Source: Urechis unicinctus (Eukaryota > Annelida > Polychaeta > Xenopneusta > Urechidae). From it: a DNA stretch of 64,000 nt. Position 1 is the first letter of the stretch, and every line of letters begins with the position of its first letter. The notes under the pieces were generated by a model. The model searched no databases and had not been told where the DNA came from. It was given only the letters and a program-made list of their open reading frames with translations. Positions 1 through 11,856 of this stretch are shown here, piece after piece. Location: assembly GCA_034190875.2 (NCBI GenBank), contig CM067356.1, forward strand, positions 58,366,921 to 58,430,920, in the 5' to 3' direction. Made by a program: the position numbers and the translations under genes.

Positions 1-50
1 TGGTGTACTATGACACTAGCCACTAAGATGGCTAGTGTCATAGTACACTA
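1..50. repeat. Inverted repeat (hairpin), 21-bp arms
   Basis: Arms 1-21 and 30-50 are reverse complements with a single mismatch and enclose an 8-nt loop. The hairpin touches the window edge and may extend further. A short, almost perfect palindrome like this fits the end or core of a foldback or MITE-type element, but no target-site duplication can be seen because the left flank is missing. Confidence 0.9.
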
Positions 51-869
51 TATAACAACTCTGGTGGTAGTGCGTTGGGAGGGGGTTACTCTTTCAAATG
101 TGATTGTTTTTTTCAAAGGTTGAAGATTGATATTTTGCTTTCGACATCCTTGAATTATATACTTGCATCAGTAATGTTACCCCTAACCTACCTTTTAAAG
201 TACTTTTATTGGACATGGGAATAGCATGATCTGCTAATATTATGTATCATTGTAATACACTAAAACATGAGTTCTTTATTACATTCCTATAAGTTTGATT
301 ATGTGTTATATGATAGTTCAGTCATGGACAGAGTCACACTTTTGCCATCAATTAGTCAGGAGAGTGATCCTTTAGATCTCAATGGTAGCTGTCCAAAACA
401 ACTGTGCTGGTTTGAGTTGACATCAAAGTTCAACAGTTGCTAGCCAAAAAATCAGACCCCAAGTAGGCTTTTGAAGTCAAGAGCCTCTTTTGTTAGGGCA
501 TCTGCCACATCAATATTGGTAATAAAATTGTTGTCAATTGTTCAATGTTTGTAATCCAAACAATTGTTCAATAGTACATAAATGTCATGGTCATCTGTCA
601 GTTAGTCTTAAAAGCTGTGCATCTGGTCTAGTGTTGATAGGGGTATTAAGTATATTTGAAACCCCAAATCACACATGAGGCCTTTTTAGGACAGTGGTTA
701 CGCATGACTTGGAAGGTCACTTTGATTGTTGCCCATCCCAGACCTGTTGCATGCCACTTATAAGGTAAAATTTATGGGACCATTAGGCATTAACCATTAA
801 TAGTTATGCTCCTTAGCATAGTTTTGCCCTGTCCATCTGTAAACTTTTTGTGTCACGTTTTTTTTAATA
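51..869. other. AT-rich DNA, no gene seen
   Basis: I see no convincing coding region, RNA gene or repeat here. The only open frames are short, start at arbitrary ATGs and have no copy elsewhere in the window. Confidence 0.6.
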
Positions 870-1085
870 ATGCAAGTCACTCTTATATTGATTGTCACTT
901 ACAAACAAAATATCAGTCCTTTGTGACCTTATTATTGAAAATTAATCTCATAAGCTATGTTAACCAATTAGGGAATACCTGTCACAAATTAAACATGAAC
1001 CACTTACAAAGTAAATATCAGTGCTGTATGACCTTTTGTTCCTGAGTGATTTACTCAATGGGGAATAATTATTGATGGCACTTTT
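870..1085. repeat. Degenerate direct repeat, about 105-bp period
   Basis: A stretch beginning CACTTACAAA at 896 recurs at 1001 with about 80 percent identity over some 35 bases, and flanking sequence is weakly similar. The small open frame at 806-1045 lies across it and has no other support, so I do not call it a gene. Confidence 0.5.
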
Positions 1086-1275
1086 TCTTATAATGCATTG
1101 ACCAAATCTTGCAATCTTTAACTCATAGCTTTATGGCTTTTGACCTCTGACTTGCTAAATAAAAGCAAATTAAAATTGCTTGTGTTTTGCTTTAGGGTCA
1201 TTAGGCTCTTGCTTTGTGAAAAGAAATCATTTCATGACATTTGGTGATTTGAGATCAATGTATAGTTAAAGATAA

Positions 1276-1354
1276 GAATAGTGATGAGGCCATGTGTTTT
1301 CATCTACATTACTGACAGTAATGTAGATGAAGCCACATGACCTCCTCACTATTC
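1276..1354. repeat. Inverted repeat (hairpin), 36-bp arms
   Basis: Arms 1276-1311 and 1319-1354 pair over 36 bp with four mismatches around a 7-nt loop. The mismatches are spread out and one pair is adjacent, consistent with an old foldback element. No coding frame is associated with it. Confidence 0.9.
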
Positions 1355-1454
1355 TACACAATGAGTTACATTTGCAATATTAAGGTCAATGTGCTAAACC
1401 ACCATGATAATTTATTTTCTTCTGCATGCATGTTAATGGTGAATTCACAACTTC

Positions 1455-1980
1455 ATCTATATTGTGGTTTCACCAGTGTTGTGGCTTCACCAGTGTTGTG
1501 GCTTCACCAATATTGTGGCTTCACCAATATTGTGGCTTCATCAATATTGTGGCTTCATCAATATTGTGGCTTCACCAATGTTGTAGTTTCACCAATATTG
1601 TGGCTTCACCAATACTGTGGCTTCACCAATATTGTGGCTTCATCAATATTGTGGCTTCACCAATATTGTGGCTTCACAAATACTGTGGCTTCAACAATAC
1701 TGTGGCTTCACTAATATTTTGGCTTCACCAATGTTGTGGCTTCGCCAGTGTTGTGGCTTCATCAATGTTATGGCTTCATCAATATTTTGGCTTCACCAAT
1801 ATTGTGGCCTCACCACTGTTGTGGCTTCACCAATATTGTGGATTCACCAATACTGTGGCTTCATATACTGTGGGTTCACCAACGTTGTGGCGTCACCAGT
1901 GTTGTTGCTTCATCAATGTTGTGGCTTCATCAATGTTTTGGCTTCACTAATGTTGTGGCTTCACACATGTTTTGGCTTCT
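1455..1980 (+). repeat. 18-bp minisatellite, about 29 copies
   Basis: The unit is close to TTGTGGCTTCACCAATAT, with variants in the last six bases. Because 18 is divisible by three and the unit lacks stops in several frames, the array yields three overlapping open frames (about 1337-1714, 1426-1950 and 1617-2060) that read as six-residue repeats. Several frames are open at once and there is no non-repeat domain, so the open frames are best explained by the repeat itself and not by a gene. Confidence 0.95.
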
Positions 1981-2309
1981 CTTTTGTATTATATCCCGTT
2001 GAAATATATCAATCACTGGGGCTTAAAAGACATGTTATGTCCAAATGTCATTGTTGTTAAAACCATCAAAATGACAAAAATGACAAAAACAATGAGTATT
2101 ATCTGTATTTGTTGTGTGTGAGTAGGCTTCATCAGTCTGTTAAAGTAGAAGTTTTTGTTTACCCAGTATGACTGTTAAGCTACACCTTGTCCTGATTGAT
2201 GGTCCTGCGGTTATGATGTATGCACCTGTGAATAGTGTCGCATTGTTGTACACTTAATCTGCTTTGTATTTATCTGCAATTCATATCACCTCCTCATCAC
2301 CAGCCCAGC
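1981..2309. other. AT-rich DNA, no gene seen
   Basis: Ordinary sequence between two tandem repeats. No feature is supported. Confidence 0.5.
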
Positions 2310-2443
2310 ATGACACAGACCTGGAATTCTCTTTATTACCGGCCCGTCGTGATACTGACCTGGGGTTCTTATCAACAACCAATCGTGACACTGACCTGGG
2401 GTTCTTATCACCAGTCCAGTATGTCACTGACCTGGGGTTCGCC
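2310..2443 (+). repeat. 36-bp tandem repeat, about 3.7 copies
   Basis: The core CCTGG(G)GTTCTTATC recurs with starts at 2320, 2359, 2395 and 2431 (spacings 39, 36, 36). One frame (2264-2446) reads it as a 12-residue repeat with a DTDLGF core; another is open across 2235-2495. Two open frames at once argue for a tandem repeat and against a selected protein. Confidence 0.85.
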
Positions 2444-4839
2444 TAACATGGCATCCTTTTTGTTTGGAGGTGTAGAATTTCTTGAGGCCGGTTAACATCT
2501 AAAATGGCCACCCGTCATCGGGACAGGTCAGGACGGCTGGCCATTCTAGTTAATTTCAAGCCCTGTTACTGATGACTGAACTATGCTCTCTGGGCTCTAG
2601 ACTTATTCTGGTGAATGTTTTGTCACAGAATCAACTCCAGATGAACATCAGATATGTATGTCCTCGTCCTCACTATATACTAATTTTCAGATGTGCACAA
2701 TTGTAAATGTGACCTCAGGTTTAGGGTGAAGATAGCTGGCTTACGTGGATGAAACACCATTTTATCAGTGGTTAAGTGACCATGAGAGATGCCCCAAAGC
2801 CAACCCAGGGGAGCAGCCAAGCATTGAATTCTAGTATATTTATCAATGCTAAGCTCCATAGCAACCTTCCTGGTGGTCACTAGTCAATGCCTGTCATCTC
2901 AGTTCCCAGAAAGAGAATGTTAAAGTTGCCATCAGTGGTCAATGAAGGCAGGTTACATTAATTATTCATGGGTGGGCTGTTTGTTATTGGTTATATATTG
3001 CAGTTTAAGCGCATATTGATAAGATCAGGCTTACAATGTTTTTACCAATATTCTATTAGTTAATATTCAAATGTAAATTCAGTTTCTGCCACATGAGAGT
3101 GGATTAGTTTTTACTTCCTTTACTTAATAACAAGAGATTGATTCATATGACATGTTGTAGTGATGATCAACCTAATCAGGTTGGTAATAATTAATGTTGT
3201 GTAATGTATTGCATAGATTTCCCTTAGTTCTCATGATATAAGACTGATTGGCAGTTTGACAAGTTAATTTTATGTGTGTAACAGAATGTGCAAATATAGC
3301 TGGGGCACAGCAGGAGAATCATCTTTTGCTGAATCATATGGACAAGCTGTTGTATGGATTCACTAATTGTGTCCATATGGAAACCCACCAAGACTGGACC
3401 TCTTAAAAGTCTATTACTGATAGTGCAACATAAGACGCTGTTGTGATAGTTCCTGCTGATCATGTTCAAATTTATCTGTAGATATCCTTTGCTTGATATC
3501 CTGATCATTGATTTCCTTATATTGTTAACCCTTATGAGGTCAATACATTCAGTCCATTAAGGTAAATTTATTCAGCCGAATCAACTCTGAATGCCGATAT
3601 TCTGGATACATTTTTTGTAGAATTTAAGTGACCGAAGAAAGGCCAGTGAACAGCAATCAAAGTTTAATCATAAACAAAACAAATTCATCTTCTGCCTATT
3701 CCTGACCTTAACAAATCTTTCAGCACATTGCCTGCAGATGCTGCTGTTTTTTTTTCATTCTGTTATGTGGCAAACTGAATACAGGTGATATATTTAAAAC
3801 TTAAAAGATTGCTTAATCCATGTTTTAATCATGGTGTCCTGAGGGGATTTATATCATTCACTCTGAAAGATGAGATTCAGTTGAATTCTCGAAATAAATC
3901 TAATGTAAGGGAAGACAATGATGCTCCGTCAAATGAACAGATAAAACGTAATAAAGAATGCACAATTAATCAGTTGGAGGTCAGTTTGACACTCGATGAA
4001 GCAAATTGTGAATAGATGCATGAACATATGCAGTTGGACACACCATTATATGACATGCACTTACTTTGATAAGTGTCCTGTTGCCTAAACTTCTCGGCTG
4101 GTTAGCATGAATGCAGCTAATATTTAACAATACAAAAATAAATTATTGAAATGTATATTATAAGAGCGAGGAGTGGGTGCATAACGCTGTGTGATGCTGC
4201 CTCCACTGCTCTCTGTCATTCTGCTTATAGCTAGCTGCTCAGAACTTCACAGAAACCTGTCAACCCGACCGATTTGGGAGACACCCAAATAGCTGCAGTC
4301 AAAAGTTATTTGCTCTCAAATTAATATATCTAATTTGCCTTTCATTTACTATGTATAAACACTTCTTCTTTCATTTAATTGGAACTGATTTAAGATTATC
4401 ACCTTGTTGCTTTTGTTGCACCAAATTTAAGCGGATTTGGCAATTTCGGCCATGTGCGGCAAGACTGTCGCCATGTCGCACGGAGATAAATAGTGACAGC
4501 TGTTTGGGCTCGATTCAAGGAAAGAGGGATGTTGTCCAACATCGTTGACAGACAGATTACAGTCTTCAGAGTGGTTAAATAACATTAAGCTGCCTTAAGC
4601 AATCGATATGTACAATAGTAACAGCAATAATATCAATGATGGCAATTTGATTATCCATGAATCAGAATATAAATACGTTAAAATATATGACCCACGTGCA
4701 ATTTTGACTTGGAATCGTCCGTACTGCAACATTAGAGACGACAATCTTCAGAATGTTAAGAATCACTAATTCTTGTTAAAACTCGCAGTTCCTAAGCATA
4801 AACTTGTATCCAAATTAATAACGGGTACGTTGAAGAACT
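2444..4839. other. Single-copy-looking DNA, no gene confirmed
   Basis: No duplicated block from the rest of the window occurs here. The best open frame is 3785-4015 (76 residues, hydrophilic, charged, no stop), directly after an AG at a possible splice acceptor. It has no recognised domain and no second copy for comparison, so it could be a small exon or chance. A short GC-richer stretch at 4180-4290 and 4440-4540 has no recognisable role. Confidence 0.4.
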
Positions 4840-5159
4840 CTCTCCCTTAAAAAAGGGTACTTTAATGCATATTTTCTCCGTTCCCCCGGTACACCTGCCG
4901 CTCGGCAAGGTTCGGAACTTTTCGGAGCAAGACATTGCGTCAGCATTTCATGGAATCGCGCTGATAAACTAACTTCAGTATTTTCTTCATGGCTCGTTGA
5001 TTATTGTGAATGTACAGTTCGAATTACGTATACACAAAGAGAAATCGAAAAAAAGTTTCTTTCGGTTCCAGTAGGACCTAAAAAAGCGCAATACTTGGTG
5101 TAAGCTTTGTAACCCAAGATTGTATAAACGATGGTCTGTCAGTGGTAGGTTGGTTGGGA
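4840..5159. other. Short GC-richer segment at the edge of the duplicated region
   Basis: Around 4880-4960 the sequence becomes locally GC-rich and CpG-containing, with partly self-complementary CGGCAAGG and TTCGG motifs. It lies between the single-copy left flank and the repeats and duplications that fill the rest of the window. It could be a piece of an interspersed element; I do not recognise it. Confidence 0.3.
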
Positions 5160-5545
5160 TAATAATGGTTGATAAAAATGGCTGGCTGGATCATTTGTTT
5201 ACTTAAATGGCCAATATGGTTGGTAAAAAGAAACAAATGGTTGGATATATAAAATGGCCAAAATGATTCGTTATATAAAATGGCCAAAATGGTTTGTTTT
5301 TATAAAAGGTCCAAAATGATTGGTTTTTTGCATGACTTTTATGGTACAACCATTTTGGCGTATGATTTTTTTAATCTTCTAAAATATGTTTTAAATGAAG
5401 ATAGTAACTGAAAGCTGTAAAAGGCAGATGTGTAAGGTTTTGCATTCGCGATATCACACAATTTGAGCTCCTAAAAGAGCGAAATAATCGAATGACCCAA
5501 AATGGTCGGTTTTGTCGATATTGACTAAAATGGTTGCAATTGTAA
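5160..5545 (+). repeat. Degenerate repeat of AAAATGGCCAAAATGGTT-type units
   Basis: The motif AAAATGGCCAAAATGRTT recurs, clearest at 5251 and 5277 (26-bp spacing), with decayed versions upstream from 5160 and downstream at 5300-5330, 5350 (inverted) and 5495-5535. It is an old, diverging minisatellite next to the large TA tract. Confidence 0.6.
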
Positions 5546-5564
5546 GTATATAAATAAATGTAAA

Positions 5565-5745
<181 letters not shown>

Positions 5746-5996
5746 GTTAACATATCGTTAGATGACAGAAAAGCACTGGTTTGAGAATTCACAGACTGTA
5801 CTAGGTATTGAATTTTAATTTTTCAAACCCGCCTTCGGCATGAGAATGCACCGTATAGCCTGGCTTTCATTAGCAATTTATTTTTGTAGCATACTTAATA
5901 AACGAGCCAAATGCGCATGTTTCATTATCAGACACGATTGAAACTATAGCATTGCAACATGTATCAGCGGATGTCATTCATCATCAAAGTTGTGCA

Positions 5997-6120
5997 TGTA
6001 TCACATTTCGTCATATATTCCCGAAGGTGTAACGTATTTTAATCATGCTTTAACGTTTAAACTTAAACCGCCGCCATCGCTGCAATACGATGGCTATACA
6101 TGCGTGCCTTCTAATGTGCA
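5997..6120 (+). pseudogene. Decayed coding fragment, A family (first part), copy 1
   Basis: In this frame the sequence reads like copy 2 at 15794-15982: a YFNHALTFK core followed by a Lys-Pro-Pro-Pro-Ser-Leu stretch and a Cys. After the Cys the two copies diverge through an insertion in this copy, so the frame here runs into unrelated sequence. The protein is not recognised. Membership of the same gene as the 6259-6465 frame is possible because both lie in order on the same strand. Confidence 0.35.
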
Positions 6121-6258
6121 TGTACTTAATGCAATGTTGTTGCATTTGCAACATATGCATGCCTAACAAGTTATAGAACGAAATGGATAAAGTAAGATTG
6201 TTTTCAATTATGAATCTCGAGTTAGATTATATACTTATGTTGGGAAGGGTTAAGATGG

Positions 6259-6465
6259 ATGGACCTGAACGGTCGGGATTCGATAAAGTTGAATCAATCG
6301 GTATGGATTACGCAAACGACCTTGGGCAACAAAGGATTGATTAACTGGGATGGGGCACTGTTAGGATATATTTATAAAGTGCAATACACCAGCGATTATA
6401 TGGGCACTGTAGTGAGGTTCGTGATTTGGCATTTCTACTCCGTAGAAGGATATTGTGACGAATAG
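6259..6465 (+). pseudogene. A-family reading frame, copy 1 (68 codons, unknown)
   Basis: Open for 68 codons and ends in the same TAG as copy 2 (16002-16178). The last third is best conserved: YKVQYT, MGTVVRF, then HFYSVEGYCDE and stop. The first third of copy 1 starts at an ATG absent from copy 2, so the true start is uncertain. A second frame across the first 100 bases is also fairly open in both copies, so a frameshift in the ancestor cannot be excluded. No domain is recognised. The shared stop and conserved C-terminus support a former real protein. Intact here, interrupted in copy 2. Confidence 0.35.
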
Positions 6466-6604
6466 AGTGGCCGGCATTATGAGAACAGTTTTTTTAGGGT
6501 AAATTATTTCTCGTGTGTTACATATTATAGTTTCTGTCCGTTACACACACAGTAGTGATTGGTGTCGTTTCGATCACACATTCTTAAAGTATTAATTTGA
6601 ACAC

Positions 6605-6700
6605 GAATCAGCTGAAAAAGATTTTGCTAAGGGGATGGTCATATTCATTATATCGGTAAGCCTTTATCTCATGATTCATACTAAAATATATGGCCGATGA
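6605..6700 (+). pseudogene. C-terminal membrane anchor fragment, A family, copy 1
   Basis: The frame reads a polar ESAEKDFAKG segment, then about 17 hydrophobic residues (MVIFIISVSLYLMI), then a short basic tail HTKIYGR and a stop. Copy 2 (16324-16410) keeps the same frame with conservative changes and stops three codons earlier. This is the layout of a single-pass protein with a C-terminal anchor and cytosolic basic tail. The upstream frame is broken in both copies, so the rest of the protein cannot be reconstructed. Confidence 0.4.
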
Positions 6701-7322
6701 ACGGTTTGTTGGGAATAAGTGACGCACTAAGCTACCTGATAGTACGTCGGTATGATACTGTAAGTTGATCAAAAGCTTAAGGGGCGAAACCTGGCTACCA
6801 ATTAAAATACCATGAATTAAAACGAAAATCAGCTCAACTATCACAAATACGGAAGCATCTACCAGCCAAACTACTGTTTACTAAAGGATCAAGTTGGTTT
6901 GAATCTGCTCGAGTCGATATTTTGAATGAATGTTGTATTTGATTCAATAATGGGAAGGCGACTAGGATATAGTTGGATCTTATGCCCATTTAATCGCCAT
7001 CTAGTTGTAGAAATACATGTAAATAACTGTTACTTCATAACTTAAGAGTACTCGTATATGTATGCAAACACTGAGCCTCAATCACACTTTTGGTTAACTG
7101 AATATTGTATGCTAAAATTTGATTTTGCTTTAAAACCTCGTGCCTAATAACTATTACAGCTTGATAAGAATAGACGATCGCAGTCGGTTGGTCCGACCAT
7201 CAAATGAACAGCTGTTATGAGACTTCCAAATGCATTGACTTTTAGTTGGTACTACGATGTGTTGGCGATAAGTCTACCGAAACAAATAATTTTCTAAGCT
7301 GATTAGAATATTGGTTGGCGTT

Positions 7323-7508
7323 ATGTTAACGACTGCAACCCGGAGTTGTATTGTATTAGATTTCAATCAATGCGAAATATTCGATACATATGTAGCTGTT
7401 TATCTATTTGTCCATGCAAACATATCGGAGACGATGATTAATTCTATTTTTCAGATCAGAATTACGAGGGAAACATTGTGTTTACGACTTGCGACGATGC
7501 ATAGATAA
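7323..7508 (+). pseudogene. A-family reading frame (about 62 codons, unknown), copy 1
   Basis: From the ATG at 7323 the frame is open to a stop just after a TMHR C-terminus. Copy 2 keeps the same frame for about 45 codons (17950-18090), including YVAVYLFVHAN and TMINSIFQIR, but has lost one base upstream and so is shifted at its start. Differences are somewhat enriched at third positions, a weak sign of past coding. A hydrophobic stretch (VAVYLFV) is too short to call a membrane segment with confidence. Confidence 0.35.
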
Positions 7509-8712
7509 AAATGAATGAGTTATTGTTGGAAACATCAGTTGCTATTGGAAACAACTAAGTGGTATTAGATAGAATTGGAAATATCGACATTAAAATGCCC
7601 CTAACAATAGTTTCCCTCTGGAAACGTCATATATGCTTGCTTAGTTGATGTCTGACACAATTGCCGCACTGAAAAGCAATGGAATCTTTTATACGAGGGC
7701 ATCGCTTGCGCCGTGATATTTTCTTAGCGAACAAAATATTTACATATCACATTAGCTTTCTTGCTGCAACAGGTGCTTTTTTTACTAAGCAATGAATCGA
7801 AAGGAAGTACATTGTGATAAGTACGTCTGTAGAAATATGAATGCCACGTAAAGCTACTTACTAGTCACTAGAAGGTGTTTCTCTTGCAGACGCCGTGGAC
7901 GCCAACAGCAAGGTTCTGAAGCATCAATAGCTGCCTACGTAAGCAGTAATAATTTGCAATTATTGTGATCATGGAACAATTCAAATATATTAACCACCAC
8001 GAAGGCTTGTGAATTTTGGTCATGCTATGCGCATAATGCCTGAATTCTATCGTGGCAGGTACTACACAGTCATAATTTGCAAGAATCAAATTTAAATATT
8101 GTAAAACTTAAGAGCTAAGTGGTCGTCATTATCACCTCATGTAGCAGGTCCGCTTGATTTCAAAAGCCTCCGTTATCAGCAGACCCAAGTCTTTCTTTGA
8201 ATGCAAGATAAATACGTCATTAATTACCGCACAAGCTGGACGACCTCTTGAAATGAATGTCGAATGTATACCCATCCAAAAAATGAATACCATTTTACCG
8301 GGCTACATTTATCTCATTTGACAAAGCAGTATAGTGTGTATACTTATCTGCTGGCGTTGCTTTCGTCTTTTGGCAATATACCCTGAACTTTAAAGTGGCG
8401 TGGTCGTGTTGATGCAAGATAACAATGGCGATATCCTCAGATATGTTGAATACATCAGGCGATTGAATCAACTAAAGATATGTAAGTTCACACTTTGCTA
8501 GTTTTGTTCGACTAATATTAGTTGATCTGCTGCTATGCCTTGACAGGAAAAAGCTCATACGGTTGACTGCTGCATGAGAGCTTCGCCAAATAGCGTAGCG
8601 CTAGTGGCTTAAATACCGACTGTTCCGGCCGTTAAGGTAAACATAAATTATGCCCATCATAATCATTCATGACACATCTTGTTATGTGTACTGAGCAGTG
8701 AAAATATTGGTA

Positions 8713-9368
8713 TTATTCAAAACATTACCTTACATTCTGCAAATGCGGCACATGGTAACATATATTCAGCGTATCAGGTTTCTCTCTAGCATTGTACGCT
8801 GTTTCGGAACAATGCCACCAGCTTTTATTTTAAAAAGTCTCATAAACAATATCTTTTCTTTGTTACGCATTATCATGGCTGTACAGAGTGGACGGATGCC
8901 TTCGTTGTCAGCGCCTCCCTTGCCTTGCAGAAATTGTCATCTGTCGTTTATTCATTCTCAATGAACATCCGTTTGACTTACAACCCTTTAGGATCTACGG
9001 CTCTCGGTTAGTATGCAGGTAGGATACTGCTAGTAAGCAACGTATCACCGTGTTAATATCGAGATGGCTGTCATTATGAGAATACATTATTTATTCTGTG
9101 ACTGACTGAAAAAATACCATCAAGGGACAATCAGTATGAATGGTCATATCCAGCTAATAATTATTAGCCATGGGGAATTATGCATATTCCTGGAAAGAGT
9201 ATATGAAATGGATAGTCATTTACTGGTGATTGCTATTCGTCTTATGTTGAAATAAGAACTTATAAAAAGGCGTTATCAGCAATCAGTGGCATCCACAGTT
9301 AAGTAATTGAACGAGGAAAGACAAAATCATTGTTCGGATATTGGAGCTCATATAATATCAATTACCTG
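8713..9368. other. Mostly single-copy DNA with a short B-like fragment
   Basis: An open frame at 8698-8964 begins only with GTG and has no second copy, so I do not call it. At about 8790-8850 some 60 bases resemble 10411-10460 and 61600-61650 of block B (caacaatgcca plus a shared GTCTCAT), so a small piece of block B is present. The remainder shows nothing recognisable. Confidence 0.4.
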
Positions 9369-9475
9369 CTTGACTCCAACATTTTATAAGCACCATGATT
9401 GCTCCAATTGCTGCTCGGGAGATTCTAACAGCAAATGATGGAGAACACCCTAGTCAACTTAATGACACAACACGG
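9369..9475 (+). pseudogene. Highly conserved module, copy 1 (MIAPIAAREIL start)
   Basis: About 105 bases match 57514-57620 at roughly 92 percent, clearly higher than other duplicated blocks nearby. The match starts about 26 bases before an ATG at 9395 in an ACCATGA context and continues about 25 codons (MIAPIAAREIL, then TANDGEHPSQ). Here the frame reaches a stop after about 28 codons, while the partner stays open for 83. So this is a truncated copy. Confidence 0.45.
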
Positions 9476-9479
9476 ACCT

Positions 9480-9900
9480 AATCAAAAGCAGAATACGTAA
9501 TGTTTCACCTTGGTAACCGTCGGTTTGATTCATATGACTGGCAAGGAAATCAACGTGATAAACCAAATCACTTGTCAATAAAGTCTCACATCAGAACCAG
9601 GCTTTTATATTGATGTCAACACGAAACCTATAACACAAGAACATAACACAATATGACATCATGCGTTAATGAAATTTGCGTTATAGTTCAATTTCCTCGT
9701 ACCAATGCACAATGTGCATAAATGACAACCCTATCCCTCAAGTAAACAATATCTAACCATGTAGAAAACATGGTTGAAACACCAATGGATACATCGCTTT
9801 TGGCGATGGATTGGTCAAAGCAGGATATTTACAGCATTACCACCACAATGTCTATCATGGAAGTCAAAGGTACCACCCCTTATTAAAGTCACACATTGAA
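9480..9900 (+). repeat. Block B2, unit 0 copy
   Basis: Matches 37870-38330 (unit 1) and, for its first 100 bases, 61085-61190 (unit 2), including the GTAACCGTCGGTT core. The best-preserved reading frame is in unit 1 (38041-38295); here the corresponding frame is broken by stops. Confidence 0.85.
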
Positions 9901-10363
9901 CATGTAACTAATTGATGAAATATGCGCATCAACTTGCATGCTTTAAGCGCTTAGCAAGAATACCGTCAATTTAATTAGAAAAACACGTCCTCGGAGATTA
10001 TTATTTCGTGCACCATGTTAACATTGACAGAACATTCTGAAAGTTGGCATGAAAATGAAGCTTTGAAATGTGACTATTTGGTGTATTTGGTGCTTAAATC
10101 CGTAGCCTACAGAAAACCTAGGTTAAATGATCATTAGAAGGGATCTACATACTAAATGCAGGAGCTGCGTGTCGTGACACCCGTCATAGGTAGTTGCATA
10201 ATGCCCCTCGGGGCAATTTGTACCTCATCTCATCGCAACCACCATCGGACTAATTACACCAAAATGAATTTCATATAAGAGGTGTTCAATGCATCAAAAC
10301 GCTATGTTTGCACTAAAGATAGCAACGTCCGTCCCAGCGAACGTGTTAAGGCCAAATTCAACA

Positions 10364-10490
10364 TTACAAAAGACTTATGTGATGTCAAACAGATCGATAA
10401 CCTTACAGAGAGCATTGCGCAACAATGCCAGCTGCTTTGAGTCTCATTAACAGGCTGAGGTTCAAATGTTCGCAGGAAAATACCTAAGCC
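10364..10490 (-). pseudogene. Minus-strand B-family coding fragment, unit 0
   Basis: Read on the minus strand, a GLGIFL motif, then about 30 codons containing TQSSWHCCAMLSVR, match the intact frame at 61585-61905 in unit 2 with mostly conservative changes. A decayed third piece of the same region occurs near 60200-60320. No family is recognised. Other parts of the frame are interrupted here. Confidence 0.3.
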
Positions 10491-11254
10491 CCTCTAACTG
10501 AAGATTACCTCGAGCAATTTCTCGATCGACTTCACCTAATAGAATTCACCTCGTATGCAAGCGATAGCATGCGATCAAAACTTCTGTTCATACTACGAAA
10601 GCTGACATCGTCTTTTAGGTGCAAAGTATGCAGTTCGGCGATTTGCTGTTCAAGATATTGTTATAATATACTCTGCCACATAATTTGTGGGGTTACGACG
10701 ATTCTAGTCAATCCATAATCATATAATGAAACCAATGTTCATATTTGCTTAATGTGGATGAATGATTCATGATGGAAGAATGATTATGATAACGCATCTT
10801 GTACGCAAAAATGTTTAGCATAAAGTGGAAACCGCACTCTGCCGGAAATAAACAAAACCCGAGTAAACCTCTAGAAATCTGAAACTTTAACTCAACGAAT
10901 TGTTAAATCTTATATAAATACAATCGGGGCATGGTTTTTTTATTCGCATTTTCTTCAATCTGTTGAGTCTAGTCACATAGATCAGGAAGCATTAGATTCC
11001 TCAGTTTTGTTTTCTGTTTGGTAATATTTACGTTGCGGTATGACCAACGCACAAGGCATGAGGAGGATAACTTAAGAGTACTGCAAACATGTTACAAAAA
11101 ATAACAGAGAAAAACAGTGAAAACCATTTTTTTGTACTGTTGCATACGTACCTCTTACCGTGATAGCGATAACGTATCTGTTGCAGCCATTGGCGCATAA
11201 ATCGACTGAGAAGTTCCTGAGAGGCTAGAGACGCGTGGTTATTAAATGCGCGTG

Positions 11255-11353
11255 ATGCTTATGCGTTTGATCAGATGTCTAATCCTGAAACATGCTGCTA
11301 AGGTAAACTCATCGCACTTCGATGCGCAAACCAAATTAAACATTCGATTGTAA
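11255..11353 (+). pseudogene. B-family short frame (MLMRLI start), unit 0, truncated
   Basis: The frame starts at ATG and runs 32 codons to TAA. Unit 2 has the same ATG and frame (62321-62551) but continues for 76 codons. The shared portion keeps MLMRLI, AA.VNSSH and QTKL. The downstream DNA is similar in both copies, so unit 0 lost the frame by mutation. Function unknown. Confidence 0.35.
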
Positions 11354-11677
11354 CACATTATCATTACCATGGTAGCTGTAGTGCTGACATTATTGATGCC
11401 GTGACAGTGAAGCCAGCAGGACCAAGAAAGGTTGTATGTGCGCGCTATTATCTCTATCATGCAGTATTCTCGTGTTAAAAATAGAACAAGCACACAAAAG
11501 CGTCATTAACGCAGTACCTCATTGTCTCACACTTATGTACCTAGTATCCGGCATAGCAAACAACCATATATTTATTAAAGGCAATCTGAGAAACACTATT
11601 TAGCTATTACAGTATGTGATTGCATTCCAATTCAACTACTAGACTTAAATACGTACGTCACTTTTCATGTATTGACA

Positions 11678-11856
<179 letters not shown>

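Larger units (their letters stand above)
5940..8712 (+). repeat. Duplicated block A, copy 1
   Basis: Aligns colinearly with 15738-19413, from a shared GAAACTATAGCATT start to a shared CAGTGAAAA end. Differences are spread throughout and include small indels. Copy 2 carries an extra roughly 0.8-kb microsatellite-rich insertion, and copy 1 has about 90 extra bases near 6100-6200. Three reading frames stay open or share a stop in both copies and are listed separately. Confidence 0.9.
10080..11660 (+). repeat. Block B, unit 0 copy
   Basis: Colinear with 61230-62710 of unit 2. A stretch around 11040-11110 also matches 38395-38480, so unit 1 keeps only a small part of B. Two short frames are conserved between copies: a minus-strand frame at 10364-10490 and a plus-strand frame starting at 11255. 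Confidence 0.85.

Noticed and set aside
1337-2060. A repeat protein encoded by the 18-bp array
   Set aside because: Three overlapping frames are open for the same reason (unit length and composition) and no unique domain flanks them.
8698-8964. An 88-codon open frame
   Set aside because: It starts with GTG, has no second copy in block A copy 2, and lies partly in a fragment related to block B where the opposite strand carries the conserved frame.
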